From NCBI GenBank assembly GCA_946902985.2, contig OX336389.2, positions 1,287,420,792 to 1,287,484,791 of the forward strand: DNA of 64,000 nt, written 5' to 3'. Numbering within the stretch: the first letter of the stretch is position 1; each line of letters starts with the position of its first letter. Source of the DNA: Meconema thalassinum (Eukaryota; Arthropoda; Insecta; Orthoptera; Tettigoniidae). Of this stretch, positions 13,101 to 25,100 are shown in pieces. Below the pieces are notes generated by a model. The model ran no database searches. It was given only the letters and a program-made list of their open reading frames with translations, and had not been told where the DNA came from. The position numbers were made by a program, and so were the translations under genes.

Positions 13101-16100
13101 TCTCATAACCTGAGTTATTGTGGTGTCTGTAGTAGTGTACGTGTATTTGTAAATTTAGGCGAGGATTGGGAGGAGGCGGTCGTGGTCTTAAGTTAGGAAC
13201 CATCCCGAGATTTGCCTGGACTAGAAGTGGGAAACCACGGAGTATCACTTTCAGGGCGGCTGAGGTGTAAATCGAATCCATCCCTTGTCAGTTTTGCCTC
13301 GTGAGGCTGAGTGTACCACCTTCCAGCCCTCAAACCTAAATGAAATTACTTCACAGAGCCGGGAATCAAACCCGAACCTCAGGGGTGACAGCCAAAAATG
13401 CTAGCCACTGCGCCACCAGGCGGACTTATTTATTTGACAAATACAGTTAACTTCATTTCAAAATCTCTTTGTTCATTGAAATAATGCCTTATTTACGATT
13501 TGTGTGTATTGCCTAAGCTTAGCCTATGTTGTCATTCTATGACAAATGCATGGTTTACCGTGAAAATTTAACTTTTCTGCGTTGTGTTGGCTGATCTTAC
13601 TGTTCGTGTGAGCATTTCTGCAGTGTGTAGGCCTATAGTAAATGTATGCAGTGTATAGTATATATAGGCCTAAGGTGCGTTCAAAAAGTAACGAGCCGGA
13701 GGCTGGAATGCGCAAACCGGTGACGACATCGACTAATCGTGGCGTGTGTAACGAAGTGTGGTTCCGACCAGAGCGTGGAAGGTCACAGCCCGTCGCTAGA
13801 GGGCACGCGTGCACGTCACGTGACGATACAAAGCGAGCAGCAGCATGCATCAATCGTCCAACCAAGACCAAGACAGTGGGCCATTCGACATGATTCCTGG
13901 TGTGATTGAAGACTGTGGGGAACCCATTGGGCACACACTTTCCGCAAGTGCAGTCGTTCCTTCATGATGGTGTGCACACTTCCGACGCTCATTCCGACCA
14001 CGGTGGCTATGGCGTTCACTGTCACACGGTGGTCCTGGGTAATGAGTGCATCAACCAGCTGGACGTTGTCATCGGTAATGCAGGGGGGTGTCCCAGACCG
14101 GGCATCATCGGCTAACGACACCCGTCCTTCCCTGAAGCGCTTGTGCCACGCCTTGACCCTTGCAAGGGGCATGCAGTGTTCACCGTACACTTGTGACATT
14201 CGGCGATGAATGTCCGTTCCCCCTACTCCTTCCGCTGTCAGAAACCGAACAACACCTTTTTGCTCTTCGGTTGACGCCTCCATGTCACTGTTTGCAATGC
14301 GACTGGCAGCGTTGTACGATTGATGCATGCTGCTGCTCGCTTTGTATCGTCACGTGACGTGCACGCGTGCCCTCTAGCGACGGGCTGTGACCTTCCACGC
14401 TCTGGTCGGAACCACACCTCGTTACACACGCCACGATTAGCCGATGTCGTCACCGGTTTGCGCATTACAGCCTCCGGCTTGTTACTTTTTGAACGCACCT
14501 TATACATTACAGCGACAGTTTGTATTGTTGTCTGTTGAGATGTGCCATGAGCTGTACTGGAATAACTTATGTGTGTTGTGCCCACTATGCTTTTAGTAAC
14601 TTTGATATACCGTTTATACGTGAATACTACTAGCAATTTCTTTTCAAAAATTCGGGTTCGGCCATTATTTGAGTCAAGGTTGGTACCGAGGTACTCCCGT
14701 CATAATTTCGATGACATCAGTGCCGCCACAAGAAATATACGGCGAAGAGACCTCAGTTCTGAGTATGCGCGCACAATACCCGACTCCCACGGAAGTTACA
14801 ATTGAGCTGTAATAGTGGTCGGCATGCTAGCCACTGCGCCACCAGGCGGACTCATTTATTGCCAAATACAGTTAACTTCATTTCAAAATCTCTTTGTTCA
14901 TTGAAATAATGCCTTATTTACGATTTGTGAGTATTGCCTAAGCTTAGCCTATGTTGTCATGCCCTGTTGTGGACATTAGCGTTTAGTGTAGGTGAGATTT
15001 GCCATAGGATAGTGAATGACGCTGATATTATCTTTAGACGTGCGCGCACCGTAATATCTTGATACCAACCTCCGTCACACCAAGTTTAGAGAGTGCCATT
15101 CCGTCACTTGAGGTCTTAACTCGCAGTAGAATATTACAGATCCCAAGAGCTGACGAGAACACTTCCGTACCAAGGAGTGAAGTAAACGTTCCTCCCTATC
15201 AAACACGCTGAAGCACATGGACTCGCCCTCATACGAGATTCGCTGTGTGTGCAGCTGAATGATTGCGCCATCAGGTATTAATTATTGTTGGATAATACCG
15301 CATTACCGACTTCCACGGCCACCGAAAAATGTTCTAATGATTGCAAAACTCAGGTTAGTGAGTGACGCCAACCTTATATCCGGGTATGCGCGCACCGTAA
15401 TACCGCGATGCTGACTCCCACGGCTACCGAAATAAATTATTGATGACATCTGGTGAACGATCTGTCCTAACCTTTCCCATAAGGGAGATCGCATCAAGCA
15501 AAGCTTGGACAAAATAACAAAGTGAGAGGGACATTATTAGACTGGACGTTAAGCGGGAAGTGGGCATAAAGGAGTACCAACCGAAAATCAAAAATTGAGT
15601 TAATAATTTTATTGTTAAACAATCAGCAATCCAAGAAACAAATTTGAAATTAATATCACAATATATTGAAAAGCACTTAAGTGCATTCAACCGAAGGAAT
15701 TGATTGTAAGATAGGCTATCAATCATGAAAGGGTTCAGTTACAGAAGCCCTGGTTAAAAATAGAACAATATAGATTATTGCTTTTGACTAGAAAGAAGTT
15801 ACATTTTGAATATAAAGTACACCAAATAAAGGAATAATAAAATTGAGTTGAAAATGTATGACAATCTTTAAAACTTGAAATTTTGTCAAATAAACTTATC
15901 TTTTGAAAAACGATGAAGAGAAGTTCTTGTAGCGCCAGCCAGCTCTTTAAAATCCCCAGCTTGCTTAGTGGTTAAAATCTAAGGCGATTAGTGATGTTTC
16001 GATGTCATATCAGTGGGCTTGAAAGTTCCTTTGGCAGGGGGCGGCAGTGGCCTCATTAGAAGTTGTAGTCCATTGGCAGGATTCCGGAGCTAAAGAAGTT

Positions 16101-19100
16101 TAAAGCTTCTTTCTTCTTAGCTGAAGATACGACACCTTCAGTGTCCAAGCGATGAATCAGGAGAAGTTGACGATAGCTAGCAGTCAGGAAGACTGCCGCT
16201 ACCTTTAACGATGAATTTAGACCAACATTGTCTCAGGTGCAGATGCTGATTGTAATAACTGGCAATTATTGTGGATTGCCATTCGAGCGATGCGCCAGAG
16301 TGAAGAATTCAGACCATGGTGTAGTGGTGCAGTACAGCGACGACGTAAGGCTGTAGCGGTGCAGTAATGAGTGCTACTGCATAGCGGCCTCTGAGTGCAG
16401 CGGTAGAGAAATGTAGTGCAGCAGCTGCGGTTGTAGAAATGTAATGCTGTGGATATGTAGAAAGCACCTCCTTAAATAGGGATAAGGAAGGTTCGAGAAC
16501 TTCTAGACCATTCGCCAGAATGAATGACGGCCATTGGTCGCTCGAAAGGAGCCACAGTGACTTCGTTTACATGCAGTGGCGTAGCCAAGGGGTGGTTACA
16601 GGGGGTCAGAACCCCTCCCTTGGAAAATCGACATGGTTGTGATTTGTGTCTGTTTCACCACAGTTGTCGCCTTTCGGCCCGGCTCCACATTTGAGGCTAG
16701 ACACGTGTTCATGACAACGTATAACCACAGTCTACCTAAACAGTCGCGAAGCTTGGCTCATATCTTTCTACCACCGCGCACCGCGCGACAATAATCGAAC
16801 AATGCTCTCATGCAGCCAGCAAGCCTGCGCCGACTGCGCTGTGTTGGTTTATGTTATTGTTGCTGGATTTACTGTATGTGAGCATTGTGTAACCGTTATA
16901 CATTTAATTTAACATGTATTTTACAATAAACAGTGCAATAAACAGAAACAGATCAAATATTAAAAGCCATATTTCAGTGTTGCTAAGTAACCTATATGAT
17001 CGCTTTTCGGTCGCTCAACACGAGTGTACGGTACCCAATTAGATTGGGTGGGGAATGACAATTTATCTCCTAGTGCCTTTAATAAAAATACATGAATTGT
17101 TTAGGTATACACTTAATAAAACACTTCTCGCATAGGGGGGGTTGTATGAGAAACGTTGTATTAAGTCTATAAATAATTATTGTATTATGAATTATACAGG
17201 GAAATTAATTGTTACTCCTCGCCCAACTCAAGGTGTGTAATGTAAGGGTGGTACAAAGCGTGCATCAGACAAAAATTATCAGTTTACCGGGATCGAGACA
17301 CATTGGAATGTAGTCAAGAACACTGGAAGACAGAGAAAATTTCGAACTACAAACGAACGTGAAGGCAAGTGGCAAATCGACCTGAAAGAGGGTAAGATAA
17401 GTTAAATGCAAATTGTTAAGTTGGTTAAGATATCACAGCGAGGTTGAACAAGTGTACTGCAAACTGCCCACTAAGAGAGCGAGACCCGCGACGAAAACGC
17501 TACCTGGCGAAACAAGGCTTAAATGAGCAAAAGCCATAGGAGGCAGATACTGCTTACGTGTAACACAGGAGGCAAGGCATTCTCAACTGGCAACGTCATA
17601 GTAGACAAAGACAGCTTACGTGTAACAAAGGAAGCAGGGCATTCTCAACGAGTGCACTCGAGACTTTCGGAAGACATACAACACAGCGGAGATTCAACGC
17701 ACGCATTTTCAATTTATAGTAAAGCATTCACGATAGATACTTGCTAGGAACTCGTAGAATTCCAACCCGCATATCCTCGCTAACGCTAAGAAACATATAT
17801 GCATATACGCGTCTAGAACATAGGCCTCAATAACAACTGATTCACAACTTGATCAACAAAGAAGACAACATGAAACCCTTCTCGAAATCAGAAAACAAAG
17901 ACGCACGCGAGAAACGGAAGTCGAGAGCTCCCACAAGGTACCGCTCGCAAAGCTCTGAAGAAGAGACTCAAGCAGTAAACCAACAAACACAAACAAACCC
18001 AAGGGAAGGAATCAAAAGAAGTGAAAGACATGTTTTCTGAAATCCTAACAGAGCTTCAAAACTTAAAGAAACAAAATGAAGACTTTCGAAAGGAAACAAG
18101 AGAGGAAATAAACAGCATCAAACAAGAACTAAGGACAACAGAAGAAAATTCACGTAAAATAAACGATGCCCTTGAACGGAAAATAGAAAATGTGGACAAC
18201 AGAACGCAAGAAAAACTAGACACACTATCCGAGAAAATACATGCCCTAGAGCTACAAGAGGAGCAAAGATTGAAGAGAGAAAGAAAGAACAACATTGTCA
18301 TTAGAAGTAAAGAACTACTACATGAGAACCTAACAAAGAGTGAGCTAGGAAGCAAAGTCAAATCTATACTGGACAAAATAGAAACTGAAGTCAAGGTAGA
18401 AAGCGTATTGCAGATTGGGAGAGACAGCCACGGTAAAGGGATAGTGAGAGTCACATTTAAACACTTTGCAGACAAGCTGAAAATAATGAGAAACAAACAC
18501 AAGCTAAAGGGACAAGACCTCTATGTTGACGACAACCTCTCCAAAAACGAAAGAGCAGTACAAGCGAAATTAAGACAGATAACCAGGGAGGAGAGGAGCA
18601 AAGGTAACAGTGCGGTGAAAGTGGGCTACCAGAAGATCCTCCTAAACGGTCAATGGATTAATTGGGAGGATCCTAAAAACGGGGAGCTGACCGCCGCACT
18701 GTGATCAAGCAACCGGCGGCAACAAACAAAGAACTAATACTTGCCACACTCAACGTAAGGTCTCTGAGAACTGAAGACAAGGAACTTGAACTGGAAAATG
18801 CTCTCTTAAACATAAAGTACGACATACTAGGACTTAGTGAAGTAAGACAGCTCGGCGAAGGAATCCGAGAAAAACCGAATGGAGACATCTTCAGCTACAT
18901 CGGTGAAACAAAAGGGCAAAAAGGAGTGGGCTTCATGATCAAGAAGCACCTAAAAACAACATTCGGGAAATTCGAGGAATCTCAGAGAGAATTGCGCTAC
19001 TGTCCTTAGATCTAGAAGGGAATACCATCGTAATTATACAAATCTATGCCCCCACAGAGAACAGCACAGGGGAAGAAATTGAAAAGTTTTACGAGCAACT

Positions 19101-22100
19101 AGAAGACACACTGGACAACTTCAAAACACAAAGAACGTTCGTAATGGGGGACTTTAACAGTAAAGTGGGAATCAAGGAACATAGAGACGAAGCACCTATG
19201 GGACCATTCGGATACGGAATTAGAAATGGGAGAGGAGACAGATTGATCCAGTTTGCTCAAGGACACAACATAAAAATTGTGAACACCTTCTTCAAGAAAA
19301 TGCCAGAGAGTAGATGGACATGGAGAGGCCCGAACGGCAGGACAAAAAACGAAATTGACTTTATACTTACCGACAACTTAAAGGAAGTAAAGGATATTCA
19401 AGTGATCAACGGGCTAAAATTCGACACCGACCATAGAATGGTGCGCTTAAAGCTAACAATAAAGAAGAATAGACGGCCATACTTCACGACCAGGATAACT
19501 AGCCCTGGACAGATCAACCAGACCGAATACGCCCAAGAAATCCAGAAAAATCTAAATCACCTGAAGCAACAAAACCACCTAAGCACACAGCACCTCTACA
19601 CAGAACTCATAAAATGTATAACATCTGCATCTAACAACTCAGCTATACCAAGAAGTAAGAAGGGACGGCGCGATAAGCTAAATACAGTACCAAACGCCTA
19701 ATCGAGGAAAGGGAAATATTGAAAGCACAAGCTGTAGATAACAACCAGAAAAAGTTAGAGTACGGGCAGCTTAATAAGCGCACAAAAAGGGAAATTAGAA
19801 AGGACATTAGAGACCACAACACAGAAATCATCAGAAAGTACGCAGAAGAATCAAAATCAATAAGAAAGATGAGAAAAGAACTAGCACCAGACAAACAATG
19901 GATGCTTGGAGTGAAAGACAAAAGAGGTAAAAGATAAGCAACAAGGGAGGAAATAACGAAACAGGCCACAGACTTCTACAGAGAGCTGTACTCCAGTACA
20001 CACCAGAGAAGAGACTCAGACCAAAGTGATAAGGGGCTGGAGGCACTACACGACGAAGAAATTCCTCTCATCATGACCAGTGAAGTCAGAGCAGCAATAA
20101 AGGAGGCGAAAAACGAGAAATGCCCCGGAGAGGATGCCATCTACAATGAATATCTGAAAATGGGTGGTGAGGATCTCATAGAAGTGATATATATATATTT
20201 TTTTTTTTTGCGGATGGCTTTTAGTGCCGGGAGTGTCCGAGGACAAGTTCGGCTCGCCAGTTTTGTAGCTGCTTCGAGACGGACACCCAATGGGTGAGCT
20301 ACAAGTACCGTTTGGGAGGAAAGTTGGAAGGGAAGGGCGAGGAGTTGGAAGGTAGCGGCTGTGGCCTATAGTTAGGGACCAACCCCGGCATTTGCCTGGA
20401 AGGAAGATGGGAAACCACAGAAGACCATCTTCAAGGTTGCCGGCGGGGGGATTCAAACCTCCTCGCCTCCCGGATGTGAGCGACTGCCATTAGTCATGCC
20501 GTAACGACCACGGCTAACTCACCCGGTCATAGAAGTGATAACAAGGTTATTCAACATGATACTTGAAACAGACGAAATTCCAACAGAATGGAAACAGAGT
20601 GTTATTGTTCTGCTTCACAAGAAAGGCGCTAAAGATGACATTAATAACTACAGACCAATCAGTTTAATGGCCAGTCTCTACAAACTTTTCACGAAAATCA
20701 TGACTAGAAGGATGTCTAAACTACTAGATGAAAACCAAGCAGTGGAACAAGCCGGTTTCAGGACAGGCTTTAGCACAATTGACCACCTGCAAGCAATGAA
20801 CCAGCTCTTGGAAAAAACGCAGGAATTTTATCTCGAACTATACATTGCATTCGTAGACTATAACAAAGCCTTCGATTCTGTGGAACATAGTTGTGTGCTA
20901 GAGGCATTGAGAAGCCAAGACATACAAAAGAGATATGTCAGACTACTCGAAAAGCTCTACGAAGTCTGCCAAGCGAGGGTAAGAACGGAGAGGGAGGGTG
21001 CGAACATCAACTTAGAGAGAGGCGTGAAACAAGGCGACCCCCTCTCACCAAAGTTGTTCACATGCCTACTGGAGAACCAATTTAGGAAGTTGGAATGGGA
21101 CAACAAATACGGCATCGAAATAAACGGGGAAAGGCTGACACACTTACGGTTCGCAGACGATATTGCACTGCTAGCAAAATCGGCAACAGACTTTGAACAA
21201 ATGCTAGCGGACCTGGACACTGTCAGTAAAGAAGTAGGTCTATCTATGAACCCCCTAAAAACAAAACTGATGACCAACTCACTGGAAGTACAAATCCTCA
21301 TCAATGGCAAACCACTAGCGTACACACAGGAATACGTGTGGACAAAACCTGTCATTTGACTGCTCCCAGGAGAAGGAAATCAAGAGACGAGTTGGACAAG
21401 CATGGAAGAAGTTCTGGTCCTTAAAATTTATATTGATGGACAAATCCCAGAAAATAAGTCTAAAGTCAGAAGTGCTAGAAAAGTGTGTAATGCCGGTACT
21501 GCTATACGGCTGTCAAACCTGGGCGTTAACAGAGAAGCAAAGGCAAACAATTCGGGTATGTCAACGCAAAATGGAACGGAAGATCCTTCAAGTTTCCTTG
21601 AGGGACAGATTACGAAACGAGGAGATAAGAAGAAGAACAGCCATGAAAGATGCCGTGACAACAGCTGACAGGCTAAAATGGAAGTGGGGAGGCCACGTGG
21701 CCAGAATGAAAGACGATCGATGGACGCACAAACTAACGGTATGGGACCACAGGACAGGAAGAAGGAACGTGGGTAGACAGAGGACCCGCTGGGATGACTC
21801 AATCGTAAGGAAGACAGGCAAACACTGGACGAGGATAGCAAGGGAGAGACAAGAATGGAGACGTATGTAACTATAAGAAGGGAAGAGAAGGATAGCTTCA
21901 ACAATGAAAGATGCTGGTAGACAGCACACCTATGACATGAAAGATACACTGCTGCAACCTGTAACAAGCCAAACAACGCACGTAAAGCGAAGTGAAATGT
22001 AGTGTTAGTGAAGTGAACTACAGTGAAGTGTAGCAAGTGGAGTAAAAACTTGTACACAACTCTTTAGGACTAGCTCGCCTAACGAGATTAAATCAGAGCA

Positions 22101-25100
22101 CGTCCCTGTTCGCAGGAGGCCTTTGCCCTTATGGGATTATCTAGGCTATATGTGTGCCCAATCTAATTGGGTGTATTCCTGTAGACCAACTGGGAAGTCA
22201 TTCTATTAATGTAGACTGTTCAAATAACAAGAAGGCACCCTAGTTTCCAAAGGACCCTGACAGGTTAGACTTGAGCTATGGATTTTAGGCTGGTATTATA
22301 AAGCTTTTCAAACCGACATCGGAACTAGGTCCTTAATTGGTTATAAGTCAATAATAATGTTATTGGTTTTACGTCCCTTTTAACTACTGCGGCTTGTAGA
22401 GACGCCGGGGTGCCGGAGTTTTGTCCCGAAGGGGATCTTTTACGTACCAGTAAATCTACAGACACGGCTCCCTTGCATTTACGCACCCTTAAATGCCAGC
22501 TGACTGCGCCAGGATTAGATCAACGCCACCTAGAGAATAAGGCCTCCGCGCTCGGAAGCACGCGCGCCAAGAGTAGTCATTCCTCCCGGCCCTTCAAACG
22601 ATGTTTCTACTCGCAAAGAAAACGCTCATATTGTTGCACTGTACAACTGTAAATGAACACTGCATAGCCTGCAAGTCTTTGAGTAGCCAGCATTGCTAAA
22701 TTACCCGTACCTCGTAGAATTTACCTTCTTCCTTATCTTTCATAAAATACGCTTTCCAGTAATGCTTGAACTATGAAACTCCTTCTATACTGAGGGAGGA
22801 AAAGAAATAAACAGTTTCATTATGATAACAAAAAAAGGCCCGTAATTATTACGATAATGATGTTTATTATGATTTTCAGAACGTTATGAACTTATTAACC
22901 TCACTTTTAAATGAAGGGAGAAAGGCAAAAATGGAAAAGAATAATTGAACAGCTGAGTCGAAAGACGATAACATTCCATTTCCAAGAGGAAAAAAGAACG
23001 ATCATCTGTCGAAACTATAGGCTACGTCGCATTGAAAAATTCACTAATTGCCAATCGTAGTACTAGTAGCAAGAAGTTATGTCTCAAAATGTGTCATCAG
23101 TTAGCGACTAAATAATGATTAAATATGCTGGAATATTATCCCATTTCTTTGAATATTGTCCTTTTTCCACTCGTTCAATTTTCAGTATTATTTTACTTTT
23201 AATTAAACGTTTTGAATTGTGCAGGTATTTACTAAAATTGATCAACAATTTGGCTACAGACAGAAATACAATACAATACAGTTTTATCTTGTAACATATT
23301 TAGCCGAGACTACATTGTACAGCAGGAACGTAATTAACTCTCACCAACAATTCAACTTATGAGCCTACTGTTCTTGTAGCTTAATAGAGAATAGAGAGAG
23401 CATTGGAAATCTTCAGATTCATAACTATTATTTTAACAGATTTTACATTAAAATTACATTTTTCTACTAGAAAATTTCATAAAGGATGTAAGTGAAGGTT
23501 AAAAAATTAGTTTAAATGGGTTAAAAATTTTCAAAATAGATTCAATTCACATTTTGAGAGGGTTGTTTTTGAAATTACGATAGGACTAAATTTCTTAATC
23601 TTGGGAATCAATAATAAGCTTATTGACTTTCTGATATGTATAGATGTTAAGAAATATGCTTCACCCATCTGGTACATCAGGACTGCCAAAGCTAAATCTT
23701 CAATTAATGATATAGGCTACATTAAGGTAAAATTATGAGCAGGGCTAGGATTTATATGTACTAAAAAGTGTCAATATATGTACATATGTATGTATATATA
23801 TATATATTAGAAATATGTAAAATCTAAAAAATGTCAAAATGTAAATATATTTTATGAAATATGGACAAAAGACAAATTTATCCCCATAATACTAATTTTG
23901 TTACTTCTATAACCCACATAAATGCATTAGAAATACTGGATTTATAAGTCAAATTATCCAATTTTCTTTTACTTCACTTACTTTTCACTTGCTTTCATTC
24001 ATCGATTATTCCTATTATTCCTGCCTACCATAACAGTATGCCATGAAATGTTCTAAATTTTCAAACTTGAAGCTTCTTTTCATAAGAATTGCTATCGTTA
24101 CACCTACGTACTTCAGAAATCTTTCTTTTCATTACATAACTGTAAACTTGTCCTGTGCTGTCGTATTTCCAGTCACTGAAAACTACAATTCTATATATTT
24201 TTATTCATAAGAGTAAAATATGTACAGATATTAGATTGCAATTTACTTGTATGTCTACCCCTTATTATTCCCGTTTTCCAACGGGGTCGGGGATGAGATG
24301 GGATGGAAGTATTTGTGGCGATGGTTTTTACGGCCGGATGCCCTTCCTGACGCCAACCTCATGAGAGGAGTTAATGAGAGATGAAATGAATGATGGTGAA
24401 TGAAACTGGGCAAGGATGGGGAAGGAAGCGGCCGTGGCCTGTCAGAAGGTACCGTCCCAGCATTTGACTGGTGTTGAAAATGGGGAAACCACGGAAAACC
24501 ATTTCAAGGACGGCCGACGGTGGGGCTGGAACCCACGCGTCTACCGAGTCAGCAGAGAGCTTGGCCCCATGACCTAATGCTGCGCTTTAGCCAGCATAGC
24601 CACTACTGTCGGTTGGATTGCAATTTACTAAATATGTAAAATTATTTATTGTGCATGTATGTACTGAAGTCAGAAATATGGAGAAACATGTCAAATAAAT
24701 TTGTTTAATTTGAAAGAGGACAACATAATCGATGGAGATAAGTTAATAGGATATGAATATCTGTGTAATAGAGAAATAAGTACTGTATTTACATATAAAT
24801 CCTAGCCCTGATTATGAGAAAGCTGAAGCAGAAAAGAAGTAAAGGACCAGTAGGCAGATATGTTGATTTGGACATAGGTGATTTATCAAGATTAGTGTCA
24901 GTTGCTATGGGAAAATATGTTTGTCTTTCTGGACACAGTGTCCTTGAGGTTTCCTTGATTTTTGTTTCTACAATAATTATTAAAACTACAGCAAAAAGTA
25001 CAACTTATGCGCCGACCTTGTAACGCTCCACAAACAACGCGATTGACTACTGTTGGTCGAGCTGCCTAGCGCTGGTCAGCCAGTGCGGAGGCCTTATTAT

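Larger units (their letters stand above)
17470..22150 (+). mobile_element. Nearly full-length LINE (RTE-like, endonuclease type)
   Basis: A 5' region leads into ORF1 (from about 17870), which is followed with a 4-base overlap of reading frames by ORF2 (18701-21870). A 3' UTR ends with the block aggaggcctttgccc-tatggg, which I associate with tails of RTE-like insect elements. A SINE of about 337 bp interrupts ORF2. Boundaries are approximate because no target duplication was found. The clade is inferred from the C-terminal [11 protein letters not shown] ... [14 protein letters not shown] signature. Confidence 0.8.

Noticed and set aside
13340..13440. tRNA gene on the - strand (A-box and B-box present)
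   Set aside because: The cloverleaf cannot be completed and the sequence continues into a SINE body repeated elsewhere, so it is a SINE head.
13642..14357. Several + strand frames in the mariner region
   Set aside because: Shadows of the inverted arms and of the - strand transposase fragment.
16575..16640. hAT element starting cagtggcgtagcc
   Set aside because: No inverted partner end or 8-bp duplication could be found; only a possible solo end.
18056..18502. 148-codon open frame on the - strand
   Set aside because: Exact shadow of LINE ORF1; Ser/Leu/Phe-rich composition with no motif.
24814..25023. Open frame beginning [19 protein letters not shown]
   Set aside because: It starts inside the hAT target duplication, has no splice context or known motif, and runs into a SINE; not enough support for a gene.
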